A DNA stretch of 64,000 bases from Paenibacillus polymyxa (lineage in GTDB: Bacteria; Bacillota; Bacilli; Paenibacillales; Paenibacillaceae). Positions within the stretch are counted from its first letter, which is position 1, and each line of letters opens with the position of its first letter. This document shows positions 45,627-56,294 of this stretch, in pieces. The stretch spans positions 48,210-112,209 of the forward strand of contig NZ_JAGGNR010000019.1 in the NCBI RefSeq assembly GCF_018614975.1, read 5' to 3'. Below the pieces are notes generated by a model. The model searched no databases. It saw only the letters and a list, made by a program, of their open reading frames with translations, and had not been told where the DNA came from. Both the position numbers and the translations under genes were made by a program.

Positions 45627-46040
45627 GGAAAGCTTACCGTAAGCCGGGTTCTGTGCTCTTCGTGGTTCATACGGGAACTACCCTCCCACCAGAAGCGACA
45701 ATCATCTATCTAGGCCATACATTGCTGCACAGCTCAAGCGACCAACCTAGACACACCTCGGGCTAAGGTTGCCTCCTCCGAAGAGGCGGCTGTGTCCCAT
45801 TAGGTCTTGCTCCAGATGGGGTTTACCAGGAACGAAGTCACCAGCGTTCCTCGGGGTCTCTTACACCTCGGTTCCATCCTTGCCTGTGCCGGATAATCCG
45901 GCCATCGGCGGTCCATTTCTGTGGCACTATCCTTCAACTCGCGCTGACTGGACGTTATCCAGCATCCTGCCCTGTGGAGCCCGGACTTTCCTCTCGTGGC
46001 AACAAAGGCCACCAGCGATTGTCTGTCAAGCTTTCCGAAC
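45627..46040 (-). ncRNA. rnpB: RNase P RNA, Bacillus type (class B)
   Basis: Catalytic RNA of ribonuclease P, maturing tRNA 5' ends. On the minus strand the ends pair (GGAAAGCTTGACAG at the 5' side with AAGCTTTCC at the 3' side, helix P1). The conserved GAGGAAAGTCCGGGCTCC stands near the 5' end and AGAACCCGGCTTACG near the 3' end (P4 strands), about 410 nt in total. A TTGTCT-17-TATACT promoter lies just upstream. Exact ends are within a few bases. Confidence 0.95.
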
Positions 46041-46050
46041 AACATTACAT

Positions 46051-46079
46051 AGTATACAGGCATTTAGGTTCCCAGACAA
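46051..46079 (-). promoter_or_regulatory. Predicted promoter of rnpB
   Basis: TTGTCT (46074-46079), 17 bases, TATACT (46051-46056) on the minus strand. An inverted repeat GTTCCCAG/CTGGGAAC (46068-46075 with 46091-46098) overlaps the -35 element. Confidence 0.75.
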
Positions 46080-46116
46080 GCTTAATATTACTGGGAACTG
46101 CACATCAACGGTCTTT

Positions 46117-47232
46117 TTAGATAAATTGGAATACTTCCGTATTTACCTCTGAAGCTGTAACTTGTGTATCATATCGTTTCTCTTCCAAACGGGAACGAAG
46201 CCAATCCGCTGTTTTTGGTTTCATAATCTTCTCGGAATTATGTCCTGGGTCGATGATACACATACCTGCCATTAACGCATCATGAGCCGTGTGATAATCA
46301 ATATCTCCGGTCACAATAACATCCGCACCTTTGAAGCGGGCAGTGAGCGCGTAACGGCTGCCAGAGCCGCCAAGAACCGCTGCTTTTTTGATCTGTTTGT
46401 TCAGATCTCCTACTACCCGCACATGAGGCACATTGAATTGGGTCTTCACGACCTCCACCAGCTCACCTAATGTCTTAGGCTCCCTAAGGGGTCCCAAGCG
46501 CCCCAGGCCGAGCGTACGGCCCTTTAAATCCATTGCATAGAGGTCGTAGGCGACTTCCTCATACGGATGAGCCTTAAGCATCGCCTGAACGACCTTACTT
46601 CTCAGACTTTGGGGTACGATGGTCTCAATCCGCATTTCTTCCACACGTTCCATCTGCCCTTGGGTACCGATAAACGGTTGAGTCCCTTCACCAGGTACAA
46701 ACGTTCCTGTACCTTCCGTGTTAAAGCTGCACTTGTTGTATTGACCGATACTCCCCGCTCCGGCTTCCAGAATGGCCTGAAGAACCTGTTCATGATGGGT
46801 ACGAGGCACAAACACAGCCAGCTTGTACAGATGATCTGTGTGTACATCTTCCAGCGATTCTTTACTCTCGATGCCAAGTGCCTCGGCCATCCAGTCATTC
46901 ATACCACCCTCGGTCACGTCCAGGTTTGTATGACTGATATAGACAGCAATATCATGTTTAATCAGCTTTTCATACAATTTACCCACAGGTGTATCTGTAC
47001 TCAGTGACTTAACCGGACGGAAAATGATGGCGTGATGAGCGATAATCAGGTTGGCACCGATACGAATCGCTTCGTCCACCACTTCATCCGTCACATCCAA
47101 AGCAACTAACACGTGACTGATTTCTTTTTGCAAACTGCCGAGCTGGAGACCAATGCGGTCATCCGGTACAGCCAGATGTTTGGGAGCGAGCTGCTCCATC
47201 AGTTGAATTACAGTTTGACCTTTGGCAAACAT
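46117..47232 (-). CDS. Nif3-like dinuclear metal centre protein (YqfO type)
   Basis: 371 residues. The Nif3 core is split by an inserted PII-like domain (about residues 130-240), as in B. subtilis YqfO. Metal ligands are seen in LIIAHHAIIFRP near residue 64, VYISHTNLDV, and the late DIDYHTAHDA and DPGHNSEK segments. Proteins of this family are annotated as GTP cyclohydrolase I type 2 homologues, but the true activity is unsettled. It overlaps trmK by 25 bp and is clearly in that operon. Confidence 0.92.
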   Translation of the reverse strand: MFAKGQTVIQLMEQLAPKHLAVPDDRIGLQLGSLQKEISHVLVALDVTDEVVDEAIRIGANLIIAHHAIIFRPVKSLSTDTPVGKLYEKLIKHDIAVYISHTNLDVTEGGMNDWMAEALGIESKESLEDVHTDHLYKLAVFVPRTHHEQVLQAILEAGAGSIGQYNKCSFNTEGTGTFVPGEGTQPFIGTQGQMERVEEMRIETIVPQSLRSKVVQAMLKAHPYEEVAYDLYAMDLKGRTLGLGRLGPLREPKTLGELVEVVKTQFNVPHVRVVGDLNKQIKKAAVLGGSGSRYALTARFKGADVIVTGDIDYHTAHDALMAGMCIIDPGHNSEKIMKPKTADWLRSRLEEKRYDTQVTASEVNTEVFQFI

Positions 47233-47966
47233 GCCAAAACCTCCTTCAAGTTTGCGATAAGTCGTTCTACCTCAGCCGCCTTGTCCCGGGAAGAATCTTG
47301 ATCGGATTTGGAGATCGAGTTTACAACCCCTTGCAGTTTGACGATCTCACTTTCCCATTTGGCAAAGAATACATCCGATGGACGATCCACCAAATATGGT
47401 CCCATCCGCAGCAGCAAATCTTCCGTTAATTCTGCCCCGCCTTGAAGCGGACGTGCACGATACACCTCAACATTGGCAATCGGACTTACGGATTGTGGCA
47501 TCGCCGTTATAATCTCATAAATCTTGCCATCTTCTTCGAGCAACTGTTCTGCTACAACCACCCAGTGATGCTCCAGCAACCAGCGTCTGAGGATATCCTC
47601 ACCCACATTTGGCTGCAAAATAAGTAACTGGACGCCTTCCAGTTTGGATAAACCTCGGTCCAAAATAGAGGCAATCAAGGCACCACCCATGCCCGCAATG
47701 GTGATGACATCCACTTCTCCTGCAGAGATTACATCCAATCCGTCTCCACGGCGTACCGTTATTTTTTCTTTCAGGCCAGCATCGCTGACTTGTTTGCATG
47801 CAGCATCATAAGGGCCAGGATTGACTTCCCCAGCTACTGCACTTGCAGCTTTCCCACTGCGGATTGCGGCTACTGGCAGCAACGCGTGGTCTGAACCGAT
47901 ATCAGCCATGCGGCTGCCATCGGGAATTTGATCATGTATTCGCTGTAATCGATTCGAAAGTTTCAT
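47208..47966 (-). CDS. trmK: tRNA (adenine(22)-N(1))-methyltransferase
   Basis: Methylates N1 of A22 in the D-arm of tRNA (YqfN in B. subtilis). The ATG at 47966 (AGGTG upstream) gives 252 residues beginning MKLSNRLQRIHDQIPDGSRMADIGSDHALLP, with the SAM-binding GSDH motif near residues 25-30. VDVITIAGMGGALI, LQPNVGEDILRRWLLEH and the C-terminal coiled coil fit the family. An upstream ATG would add a 28-residue hydrophobic stretch not typical of TrmK. Lies between sigA and the nif3-like gene, as in Bacillus. Confidence 0.92.
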   Translation of the reverse strand: MKLSNRLQRIHDQIPDGSRMADIGSDHALLPVAAIRSGKAASAVAGEVNPGPYDAACKQVSDAGLKEKITVRRGDGLDVISAGEVDVITIAGMGGALIASILDRGLSKLEGVQLLILQPNVGEDILRRWLLEHHWVVVAEQLLEEDGKIYEIITAMPQSVSPIANVEVYRARPLQGGAELTEDLLLRMGPYLVDRPSDVFFAKWESEIVKLQGVVNSISKSDQDSSRDKAAEVERLIANLKEVLACLPKVKL

Positions 47967-48097
47967 GAAGCACCTACACCATTCATTTAATTTATTGATT
48001 TGCATTGAACAAGGAAAAGCGATAAAATAAAATCCAATAAAACATTTCAAGGATGAATTTCCAAAACCAAGAAATCAAGACGTTTAAATTAAAAATA

Positions 48098-48142
48098 AAG
48101 GAGACCCCGCCGCCGCTAAAGCGTCTTGCGGAAAGTCTCCCA
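48098..48142 (-). terminator. Intrinsic terminator of the dnaG-sigA operon
   Basis: GGAGAC/GTCTCC outer stem with an inner GC-rich hairpin, followed on the minus strand by TTTATTTTTAATT, directly after the sigma factor stop codon. Confidence 0.85.
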
Positions 48143-48150
48143 TAGTTCGA

Positions 48151-49290
48151 TTATTCGAGGAAATCCTTGAGTCGTTTGCTACGACTCGGGTGACGCAATT
48201 TACGAAGAGCTTTGGCTTCGATCTGACGAATACGCTCACGCGTAACACCGAATACCTTGCCAACTTCCTCCAGCGTTCTTGTCCGTCCATCGTCCAGACC
48301 AAAACGTAGACGAAGCACGTTCTCTTCACGTTCAGTCAGTGTATCCAATACATCTTCGAGCTGTTCTTTCAGCAACTCATACGCAGCAGCATCCGCCGGA
48401 GCAAGTGCTTCCTGATCCTCAATGAAGTCACCCAGATGGGAATCATCTTCCTCACCAATTGGTGTTTCCAGAGAAACCGGTTCCTGTGCAATCTTCGTAA
48501 TTTCACGAACTTTCTCTACACTCAGATCCATCTCAGCAGCGATTTCTTCTGGTGTAGGTTCACGCCCAAGCTCCTGCAACAGCTGACGGGATACCCGGAT
48601 CAGCTTATTAATCGTCTCCACCATGTGCACGGGGATACGAATTGTACGAGCCTGGTCAGCAATAGCACGAGTGATCGCTTGGCGAATCCACCATGTAGCA
48701 TACGTACTGAACTTGTATCCTTTTTTGTGGTCGAACTTCTCAACCGCTTTGATCAGACCCATATTACCTTCCTGAATCAAATCAAGGAACAACATTCCAC
48801 GTCCAACGTAACGCTTGGCGATACTGACTACGAGTCGAAGGTTCGCTTCAGCCAGACGACGCTTGGCTTCTTCATCCCCGTTCTCGATCCGTTTAGCCAG
48901 TTGTACTTCATCATCTGCGGACAACAGTGGCACACGACCAATTTCCTTGAGATACATACGGACAGGGTCATTGATTTTGATACCTGGCGGCAAGCTCAGA
49001 TCATCATCAAAGTGGAATTCGTCCTCTCCCTCTCTGGTGTTGTTCTCGGAATCTTCACTAGGACGAAGTGTAACCTCTTCATCATTTTCATTCACTACAT
49101 CGATACCCAGATCGCTCAGTTGCTCATAGAACTCATCCATTTGCTCTGCATCCTGCTCAAAAGGAGAGAGTTTCTCTATAATTTCCTTGTAATTCAGCGA
49201 AGCTCTTTTCTTACCTGATTCAATCAATTGATCTTTAACCTGATCCAGTGTCAATTCTGTTTCTAGTTCAGTATGCTGATCATTCGCCAT
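48151..49290 (-). CDS. rpoD: Primary RNA polymerase sigma factor SigA/RpoD
   Basis: Housekeeping sigma-70. The 379 residues include region 1.1 (about 1-75), 1.2 ([11 protein letters not shown]), 2 with the -10 recognition helix [21 protein letters not shown], 3 ([32 protein letters not shown]) and 4 with the -35 [38 protein letters not shown]. It follows dnaG by 43 bp, the usual dnaG-sigA arrangement. Confidence 0.98.
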   Translation of the reverse strand: MANDQHTELETELTLDQVKDQLIESGKKRASLNYKEIIEKLSPFEQDAEQMDEFYEQLSDLGIDVVNENDEEVTLRPSEDSENNTREGEDEFHFDDDLSLPPGIKINDPVRMYLKEIGRVPLLSADDEVQLAKRIENGDEEAKRRLAEANLRLVVSIAKRYVGRGMLFLDLIQEGNMGLIKAVEKFDHKKGYKFSTYATWWIRQAITRAIADQARTIRIPVHMVETINKLIRVSRQLLQELGREPTPEEIAAEMDLSVEKVREITKIAQEPVSLETPIGEEDDSHLGDFIEDQEALAPADAAAYELLKEQLEDVLDTLTEREENVLRLRFGLDDGRTRTLEEVGKVFGVTRERIRQIEAKALRKLRHPSRSKRLKDFLE

Positions 49291-49333
49291 AACTCGACTC
49301 CCTCCTCCCTAGAAACATCTAAAAATCAGACGT

Positions 49334-51154
49334 TCACTGTCTCTCTAGGGCAATCATTTCAGTTGCAATCTGTGCCGCGAGTACAGAATCACCTGCCCGC
49401 TCTGCAGCAATCATTTGTTCTTTTTTCAAATCGTACTCTTTCTTACGCGGATACTTGAGCACTTCCCTGATGCAATCATCGAGCATTTGAATACTCCATT
49501 CACCTGGACCATCCATCATCGAGATTGAACTGACCGTTTTTTCCAGGCGATCGTCATGCAGTGAAGACATAAAACGGCTTGTATCCGACGGTTTGCCTTG
49601 CGCATAGTAGGCATATAGATAAGCAGCAATAGCTGCATGATCATCCAAGTTAAAAGCTTCACCAAGATGCTCATTCACGTACTGGGCAGCCTCATCATCC
49701 TGCAACATCCAGGCAATCAGTTTGCGTTCGGCAGCGTGATAAGCCGGCAACAGATTAGGTGTAGGCACCTGCCTATTTTGTTGCCTACCATTATTCCACC
49801 TTTTCGGGTTATTATCCCCATACTGGAGGTTATTTTTCATTGCCTCCCGTTCTTCATTACACTCCTGCTTCAATGTTTCGAAGGATACGTCCACTTCTGC
49901 AGCCAGTTCACGAAGATACACTTCCCTTTCTGTTGGAGAAGGTAAGGGGGCAATCAATTTTACTGCTTCTTTCGAATAGGCGATTTGTCCGCCACCCTCT
50001 AGCAGTATATGGCTTTTTTTTAAGTTTATAAGTTTAAATTTTGTAGTTGTCACGGCACCATCCACAATCTGGTTTCGAAACCGTTCACCACCATGCTTCC
50101 GGATAAAATCATCCGGGTCAAGTCCCTCGGGAATGAGAGCCACTTTGACCTGCAATCCGGCTTCCTCAAGAATGGGGAAGTTTTTGAGTGCAGCAGCCTG
50201 TCCTGCTCTGTCGCCGTCGTAACATATGATGACTTCGTCACACATCCCTTTGAGCATCAGTGCCTGATTCTCGGTTAGCGCAGTACCCATTGCCGCTACA
50301 CCATTCTGGATGTCCTGATCCCATGCGGAGATGACATCACCATATCCCTCGAACAAAATGGCTTGTCTTTGTTTGCGAATTGCATTTTTGGCCTGATGCA
50401 GATTATAGAGAACACGGCTTTTGTTAAATAACCGGGTTTCCGGTGAATTTAGATACTTCGGTTGCCCATCTCCCAGTATGCGTCCTGCAAATGCAATTGG
50501 CTTACCGCTCCTGCCATTAATCGGGAACATAATCCGGTCTCGGAATCGATCCACATATCCCTGACCTTCATTTCGCGGTGATAGAAGTCCACCCTTTTCC
50601 ATCTCTTCGAGCGGATAGTTACGTTTCTCGAGAAATTGCACCAGTGTGTCCCAACGATTTGGTGCAAAACCAATCTGGAACTGGTCGATCAACTTGTCGC
50701 CAAAACCTCGTGAGCGTAAATACTCCATGGCTGACTTGCCGTGCTCTGTATTTTTCAACAAAAAATGATACAGCTTCGCGGTAAGCTCATAAGCCTCCAA
50801 TAGACGTTCAGTCTCCGGATTCACATGAGCAGATTCACGCCCTTGCCAGTCCCCCATAGAGATGTGACTTTCTTCCGCCATCGTTTTGACAGCCTCGGGA
50901 AAGGATAACCCTTCGATTTCCATCCTGAATTTGATGGCATTTCCACCCGTGCCGCAACCGTAGCAGTAGAAAATTTGTTTCTCAGGTGTAACGGTGAACG
51001 AAGGCGTCTTCTCGGAATGAAAAGGACAGAGGCCTTTCATATACTTCCCCTGCTTGGTCAGATGCACAAATCGGCTCACCGTATCGACAATATCATTCTG
51101 CTGTAACACCGATTCAATAATACTTTCGGGTATACCGCCTTGTCCGGTACTCAT
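49334..51154 (-). CDS. dnaG: DNA primase
   Basis: Makes RNA primers for lagging-strand synthesis. The 606 residues show the N-terminal zinc finger (CPFHSEKTPSFTVTPEKQIFYCYGC, residues 40-70), the RNA polymerase domain with TOPRIM motifs (ILFEGYGDVISAWDQDIQ; VIICYDGDRAGQAAALK), and a C-terminal DnaB-interaction domain (from about residue 450). Start MSTGQGGIPESIIESVLQQNDIVDTVS is standard. Operon partner of sigA. Confidence 0.97.
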   Translation of the reverse strand: MSTGQGGIPESIIESVLQQNDIVDTVSRFVHLTKQGKYMKGLCPFHSEKTPSFTVTPEKQIFYCYGCGTGGNAIKFRMEIEGLSFPEAVKTMAEESHISMGDWQGRESAHVNPETERLLEAYELTAKLYHFLLKNTEHGKSAMEYLRSRGFGDKLIDQFQIGFAPNRWDTLVQFLEKRNYPLEEMEKGGLLSPRNEGQGYVDRFRDRIMFPINGRSGKPIAFAGRILGDGQPKYLNSPETRLFNKSRVLYNLHQAKNAIRKQRQAILFEGYGDVISAWDQDIQNGVAAMGTALTENQALMLKGMCDEVIICYDGDRAGQAAALKNFPILEEAGLQVKVALIPEGLDPDDFIRKHGGERFRNQIVDGAVTTTKFKLINLKKSHILLEGGGQIAYSKEAVKLIAPLPSPTEREVYLRELAAEVDVSFETLKQECNEEREAMKNNLQYGDNNPKRWNNGRQQNRQVPTPNLLPAYHAAERKLIAWMLQDDEAAQYVNEHLGEAFNLDDHAAIAAYLYAYYAQGKPSDTSRFMSSLHDDRLEKTVSSISMMDGPGEWSIQMLDDCIREVLKYPRKKEYDLKKEQMIAAERAGDSVLAAQIATEMIALERQ

Positions 51155-51201
51155 CTCTGGCCACCTTCATCTCTTCAACACGTAAATATAATTCGATAAA
51201 C

Positions 51202-51669
51202 TTACACATTCTCCTGCAAATCTTTTAAAAGTTTTGTCAGTTTATGTTGAAACATTTCTCGATCCTGCTCTGTGAAAGGCTTTGGGCCTTTTCCGTAATG
51301 GCCTCTTTTTCGTGCTTTAGCCGCAGTATGACGAGAATCCAACATGAAATCAATGTCACGATCGTTGAACTCACGACCACGAAAGGATAAAACATAACAA
51401 CGTTTGCCGAGCGCAAGTGCCGCAAGTCCATAGTCCTGAGTGATAACCACATCGTATGGCTTAATATGATTAGCAATATAGAGGTCTGCGCTCTGATCAC
51501 TGCGATCCACTTGCACGGTACGCACCCCTTCTCCTCCTTGAAGCAAATGATCAAATGAAGAGACTAACAGTACAGGGATGTTGAAAAGGCGAGCGGTTTG
51601 CGCAATCTCGGTTTTAACCGGGCAAGCATCACCATCCACAACAATATGACGTATATTTAACTCACTCAA
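51202..51669 (-). CDS. UPF0178 / YaiI-YqxD family protein
   Basis: Family members (YaiI, YqxD) are about 150 residues and resemble PIN-like nucleases, but no activity is established. The TTG at 51669, with GGTGG 7 bases upstream, gives 155 residues starting (M)SELNIRHIVVDGDACPVKTE. DADACP-like metal site (DGDACP), VVITQDYGLAALALGK and FMLDSRHTAAKARKRGHYGKGPKPFTEQDR are diagnostic. ATG starts further upstream would add 7 or 30 residues with no ribosome site. Placed before dnaG as in B. subtilis. Confidence 0.85.
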   Translation of the reverse strand: MSELNIRHIVVDGDACPVKTEIAQTARLFNIPVLLVSSFDHLLQGGEGVRTVQVDRSDQSADLYIANHIKPYDVVITQDYGLAALALGKRCYVLSFRGREFNDRDIDFMLDSRHTAAKARKRGHYGKGPKPFTEQDREMFQHKLTKLLKDLQENV

Positions 51670-51764
51670 ACCCAGACCACCCGGTTTCATAAAATAGCTG
51701 CATATTGTAATATACGACCCCGCCAGGCAAAATCCTTCTGGCACAACAAGGGAAATCAAAGGCT

Positions 51765-51812
51765 AAAATACGGAGCGGTTGTCAAAAATACATTTCACAA
51801 CCCGTTCCGTAT
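51765..51812 (-). terminator. Terminator of the glyQS operon
   Basis: Long stem with few mismatches (51769-51782 with 51797-51812) and TTTTAG on the minus strand, 86 bp after the glyS stop. The rest of this gap contains no gene. Confidence 0.75.
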
Positions 51813-51897
51813 ATTTATACCCTCATATATCCTTCTTTAATACTGAATTTTAGCTTTGCGCAAAGTCTGTGGAAAAGGACTCATGAAATACGCCCAA

Positions 51898-53973
51898 TTA
51901 CCAAACCAACTTGGAAAAATCAGCAAATCCTTTCAAGTCACGATCAATAGCCGCAAGCAAGGCAAGTCGATTTGCTCGAACAGCTTCATCTTCAGCCATA
52001 ACCATGACCGAATCGAAGAATGAGGTAATACCATCCTTCCAGGCAGATGCAATAGCCAGTGCTTCAGCAGCATGATGCTGAGTCAACGCCTGACGATATT
52101 CTGCATTCGTTCTGCTCCACGCCTCATGTAGCTGACGTTCTCCATCTTCTGTGAACAGTTCTGGATGTACGGAAGCATTGGATGCTTTGGCAGCCAGATT
52201 ACCCACACGGTTGAACGATTCCACCGTTGTTTTGAATGCGTCTCCTGTCAGAACAGCCGCCATCAATGCTTCACCTTTTGGAACCACAGCGCTGATATCA
52301 TCGAATCCGGAAGAAATTACGGCATCCACTACGTCGTAGCGAACTGTTTCGGACAACAATTTTTTCACACGAAGACCAAAGAAGTCTTGCAGATCTTTAC
52401 GAACCTCTTCATCCGCACGTTTCAACAGGTTCATCTGGGCATGAACTTGAAGTGCTACTCCGAACACGTCTGACAATGTCAGCGGAAGCTTGTGATCCAG
52501 CAAAATCTGTACAATACCTGCAGCCTGACGACGCAGTGCGTATGGATCCTGAGAACCCGTTGGAATGATGTTAATGGAGAAGCAACCCACGATTGTATCC
52601 ATTTTGTCCGCAGCACTCACAATGGCACCGACAAGAGAAGCAGGGGATTGATCTCCAGCGAAACGTGGCTGATAGTGTTCAAATACCGCTTTGGCCACTT
52701 CTTCTTTTTCGCCAGCTTTACGAGCGTAATCCTCACCCATCACACCTTGCAGTTCCGGGAATTCGCCCACCATCTGTGTCACCAGATCGAATTTGCAGAT
52801 ATCTGCTGAGCGGCTCACGGATTCGGCAACATCACCGGATACTTGCAGTTTGGCAGCAAGTCCATCAGCAATTTTGCGAATACGGCGTACTTTATCTCCA
52901 ACCGTTCCCAGCTCTTCCTGGAAGACGATACTTTCCAGCTTCGACAATGCATCCTTAATCTGTAACTTCTGGTCTTCTTGATAGAAGAACTTGGCATCAG
53001 ACAGACGTGCACGCAGTACTTTTTCATTTCCTTTGGCAATAACGTCCAGTGAATCACTTCCACCGTTACGTACGGTTACGAAGAATGGCAACAATTGTCC
53101 TTCATTGTCCAGTACAGGGAAATAACGCTGATGCTCACGCATGGAAGTAATCAAAACTTCTTGTGGAATATTCAAAAATGAAGAGTCGAATGTACCGAAC
53201 AATACGGTAGGTGTTTCCACCAGGAACAGAACTTCCTCCAGCAAGTCTTCCTTAATCGCAATATCCCATTTTTTCTCAGCAGCCAGTGCCTGAATCTGGG
53301 ATACAATCATCTGTTCACGTTCCTGGATATCTGCAATGACATGTTCGGAACGCAGCACTTCCACGTATGATGACGGAGTGGAGATCACGGCCTCCTTACC
53401 AAGGAAACGATGTCCGCGAGTTACATTACCCGACTTGACACCTGTCACTTCCAGATCGATAACATCACTGCCGAGCATAGCCACAATCCAGCGGATTGGA
53501 CGAACAAATTTGAAATCATAGGAAGCCCAACGCATGAATTTCGGGAACGTCATGGCATGTAATACAGAAAGTAATCCTTCGCCAATCACAGAAGCCGTCT
53601 CTACACCTTTGCTGCTCTTCATTGCATAGATATATTCAACGCCGTTCAGTTCCTTAAACGTGAACTGGTCCGGTTCAACACCTTGACTGCGGGCGAATCC
53701 AAGTGCAGCCTTGCTCCAATTGCCACTGTCGTCCAGGGCAATTTTGCGTGAAGGACCTTTCACTTCTTCCTCAATATCTTCCTGCTTTTCAGCCACATTC
53801 TGAATCAAAACAGCCAGTCGGCGCGGTGTGGCATACGCATTCACTTCACCATAAGCAATGCGGGATGCGTCAAGCCATTTCACGACACGCTCTTGCAGCT
53901 GTGCGATCGCTGCGCGCATGAAACGTGCAGGTACTTCTTCCAGTCCGATTTCAAACAACAGATCCTTAGACAT
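51898..53973 (-). CDS. glyS: Glycyl-tRNA synthetase beta subunit
   Basis: Beta chain of the heterotetrameric (alpha2beta2) bacterial glycyl-tRNA synthetase, providing tRNA recognition. The 691 residues start [26 protein letters not shown], typical of GlyS. An HD-like domain, an ACGCT-like region and a C-terminal anticodon-binding (DALR-like) section follow; late [22 protein letters not shown] is a family signature. Its start overlaps glyQ by 8 bp. Confidence 0.97.
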   Translation of the reverse strand: MSKDLLFEIGLEEVPARFMRAAIAQLQERVVKWLDASRIAYGEVNAYATPRRLAVLIQNVAEKQEDIEEEVKGPSRKIALDDSGNWSKAALGFARSQGVEPDQFTFKELNGVEYIYAMKSSKGVETASVIGEGLLSVLHAMTFPKFMRWASYDFKFVRPIRWIVAMLGSDVIDLEVTGVKSGNVTRGHRFLGKEAVISTPSSYVEVLRSEHVIADIQEREQMIVSQIQALAAEKKWDIAIKEDLLEEVLFLVETPTVLFGTFDSSFLNIPQEVLITSMREHQRYFPVLDNEGQLLPFFVTVRNGGSDSLDVIAKGNEKVLRARLSDAKFFYQEDQKLQIKDALSKLESIVFQEELGTVGDKVRRIRKIADGLAAKLQVSGDVAESVSRSADICKFDLVTQMVGEFPELQGVMGEDYARKAGEKEEVAKAVFEHYQPRFAGDQSPASLVGAIVSAADKMDTIVGCFSINIIPTGSQDPYALRRQAAGIVQILLDHKLPLTLSDVFGVALQVHAQMNLLKRADEEVRKDLQDFFGLRVKKLLSETVRYDVVDAVISSGFDDISAVVPKGEALMAAVLTGDAFKTTVESFNRVGNLAAKASNASVHPELFTEDGERQLHEAWSRTNAEYRQALTQHHAAEALAIASAWKDGITSFFDSVMVMAEDEAVRANRLALLAAIDRDLKGFADFSKLVW

Positions 53974-54853
53974 TCTCGGCTCCCCCTTTCTTGATCAGCG
54001 GGAAGCCTAGCTTCTCACGCTCTTCCATATATGTTGCAGCGACTTGGCGAGCCAGATTACGGACACGTGTGATGTAACCCGTACGTTCCGTTACACTGAT
54101 GGCTCCACGTGCATCCAACAGGTTGAACGTGTGGGAACATTTCAGCACATAGTCATATGCCGGGAATACCAGATGCTGCGCCATAGCCTTGTTTGCTTCT
54201 TCTTCATGCATGTTGAAGAGTGTAAACAACATTTTGACATCAGATACTTCAAACGTATATTTAGAGTGTTCGAATTCTGGCTGACGGAATACATCACCAT
54301 AAGTGATACCTTCCACCCATTCCAGATCAAACACATTCTCTTTTTCCTGAATGTAAGAAGCCAAACGCTCCATACCATACGTAATTTCAACAGCTACCGG
54401 ATTTGTCTCGATTCCACCAACCTGTTGGAAATACGTAAATTGCGTAATTTCCATGCCGTCCAACCATACTTCCCAACCAAGACCTGCACAACCAAGGGAA
54501 GGATTCTCCCAGTTATCTTCAACAAACCGAATATCATGTTTGAGCGGATCAATGCCCAGACGCTTCAGACTTTCCAGGTAAATTTCCTGGATATTGTCCG
54601 GAGAAGGCTTGATGATTACCTGGAACTGATGATGCTGGTACAGCCGGTTAGGGTTCTCACCATACCGTCCGTCCGAAGGACGACGGGAAGGCTCCACATA
54701 GGCCACTTTCCAAGGTTCGGGTCCAAGCGAGCGCAAAAAGGTCATCGGGTTCATCGTACCTGCCCCTTTTTCCGTATCGTATGGCTGGACAATAATACAG
54801 TTATGCTCGGCCCAGAATTGTTGCAGCGTTAGAATCATCTGCTGAAAATTCAT
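53966..54853 (-). CDS. glyQ: Glycyl-tRNA synthetase alpha subunit
   Basis: Catalytic chain activating glycine. The ATG at 54853 (AGGAG seven bases upstream) gives 295 residues, the family norm: [69 protein letters not shown] and the class II motif sequence [10 protein letters not shown] are present. Controlled by the glycine T-box leader upstream. Confidence 0.98.
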   Translation of the reverse strand: MNFQQMILTLQQFWAEHNCIIVQPYDTEKGAGTMNPMTFLRSLGPEPWKVAYVEPSRRPSDGRYGENPNRLYQHHQFQVIIKPSPDNIQEIYLESLKRLGIDPLKHDIRFVEDNWENPSLGCAGLGWEVWLDGMEITQFTYFQQVGGIETNPVAVEITYGMERLASYIQEKENVFDLEWVEGITYGDVFRQPEFEHSKYTFEVSDVKMLFTLFNMHEEEANKAMAQHLVFPAYDYVLKCSHTFNLLDARGAISVTERTGYITRVRNLARQVAATYMEEREKLGFPLIKKGGAENV

Positions 54854-54904
54854 AATCATGCTCCTTTTCAATGGTTTGTTAGCAAGCGTAAGACGGTGCA
54901 GACA

Positions 54905-55200
54905 ACAATAAATAGCCCCCGTCCTACGCCTGTTGTACAGACGTAGGGACGAGAGCTATTCCCGCGGTTCCACCCTACTTGGCTTAGATTAAACAGAATG
55001 ATCCTGTTCGTTCCAGCCCACTTTTCCGTGTCCATTCATGCTCCCGAGTGCCGTTTCAAAGACCGATTCAACCAGGCTTCCACCATCCCCGGCTCGCTCA
55101 TTCATGATTCCCAAGTGTTGTACAATAACTTGTCTCCATAAATGCAATAAATCCAGTCTTTTACTTTCTCGTTCAATGCATGTCTCATAAAGAGAAATTA
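54905..55200 (-). promoter_or_regulatory. Glycine T-box riboswitch upstream of glyQS
   Basis: The leader binds uncharged tRNA-Gly and then prevents termination. Minus-strand landmarks are the T-box sequence GGGTGGAACCGCGGG (54961-54975), a following terminator stem (near 54911-54960, 'CGTCCCTACG' pairing with 'CGTAGGACG', ending in a short U-rich run), and GGC in AAACGGCACTCG (about 55048-55059) as the probable glycine specifier. This covers almost all of the 410-bp gap; the rest is promoter. Confidence 0.92.
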
Positions 55201-55206
55201 TATTTC

Positions 55207-55235
55207 ATAATATATAAAATCTAGTATGAAGTCAA
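55207..55235 (-). promoter_or_regulatory. Predicted promoter of the glyQS T-box transcript
   Basis: TTGACT (55230-55235), 17 bases, TATTAT (55207-55212) on the minus strand. Confidence 0.8.
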
Positions 55236-55263
55236 GATATAGTTTCACTTCCACCAAAACGCC

Positions 55264-56016
55264 TCAAATCCCGTACTTCTCCATCTGATCGAGGAAAGAA
55301 CGGGATTTAAGATTCAGACCAAGCTGATGATCCATAAAGGCACGCATCAACTTTTTGATCTCATCACGGGTAGATTCACTCACTGATATATTCCCCAAGC
55401 GCTGCAGATCCAACTGCGCGAACAAACGCAACAACTTCAGAGCCTTTGGACTAACTGACATCGCTGGAGGATCAAAATGTTTGCATGCTCGACACAAGAC
55501 GCCACCAAGTCTGGGACTTATAAACAACTGCTCATCTGGTCGCTCCTGGTTGCAGGAGATGCACTCATCGAACTGTGGACCATATCCGGATGCCTGTAAT
55601 ATTTTCATTTCGTACAGACTTGTAATAACAAGCGGATCTTTCTCTTCCTTCAACGCCTGCAAACACGCCTTTAACTGTTTGAACCAAAATGTACCTGTCT
55701 CTTCATCCTGAAGCACCCGATCCAATAGTTCACACGCATAAGAGGCATAAGAGGCCTTGACCAGATCTTCACGCAACTCATGATAGGATTCAACAATTTC
55801 TCCAGCGTTCAGTGTGCCTAGACCTGTATTGCGAAAATATACATATTGACCATACGTAAATGGCTGCACCAGTGCAGCATGTCGGCTCTTGGGCTTTTTG
55901 GCACCGCGGACGAGTACCCCTACTTTCCCGCCGCTTTCGGTGCAAAGTGTAATGATTTTGTTCCCTTCGCCGTAGTCCATGCTGCGGATGACAATCCCTT
56001 CCACCCTGTATAACAT
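55264..56016 (-). CDS. recO: DNA repair protein RecO
   Basis: Recombination mediator that loads RecA with RecR/RecF. The 250 residues start MLYRVEGIVIRSMDYGEGNKIITLCTESGGKVGVLVRGAKKPKSRHAALVQPF (OB fold), followed by a helical domain and a zinc finger (DECISCNQ and GVLCRACKH, cysteine pairs near residues 151 and 178). Typical length and the usual place after era/yqzL. Confidence 0.95.
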   Translation of the reverse strand: MLYRVEGIVIRSMDYGEGNKIITLCTESGGKVGVLVRGAKKPKSRHAALVQPFTYGQYVYFRNTGLGTLNAGEIVESYHELREDLVKASYASYACELLDRVLQDEETGTFWFKQLKACLQALKEEKDPLVITSLYEMKILQASGYGPQFDECISCNQERPDEQLFISPRLGGVLCRACKHFDPPAMSVSPKALKLLRLFAQLDLQRLGNISVSESTRDEIKKLMRAFMDHQLGLNLKSRSFLDQMEKYGI

Positions 56017-56049
56017 GCCTCGTCACCTAACCATTCCCGAATCAGCCAG

Positions 56050-56190
56050 TTATTCCTCGGCTTCTTCATCTTCAATCACTTCCCTTGCATTATCCAATTC
56101 CTGTCCTAACGAGTTACACGCCTCGGTATATAACAAATAGGACTCCACATCCCCCGTCATCGCAAAAACCTTCCACGAAAAATCTCGCAT
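56050..56190 (-). CDS. yqzL: YqzL-like small protein
   Basis: 46 residues from the ATG at 56190: MRDFSWKVFAMTGDVESYLLYTEA then an acidic tail. This is the YqzL pattern and gene order (between era and recO) in Bacillales. A longer reading would add 21 unsupported residues. Function unknown. Confidence 0.78.
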   Translation of the reverse strand: MRDFSWKVFAMTGDVESYLLYTEACNSLGQELDNAREVIEDEEAEE

Positions 56191-56294
56191 CGGAATTTCA
56201 TCCTCTCTTCGGAAATGACGTCTGCATCTACCAAATAGGATGGAGTCTTGCAAGGTAAACTATGTGTTGCAATTACTGGATACCATTCCGACGA

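Noticed and set aside
45575..46063. Open frames on both strands across the rnpB locus
   Set aside because: They lie over the RNase P RNA, whose conserved ends and P4 strands explain the sequence.
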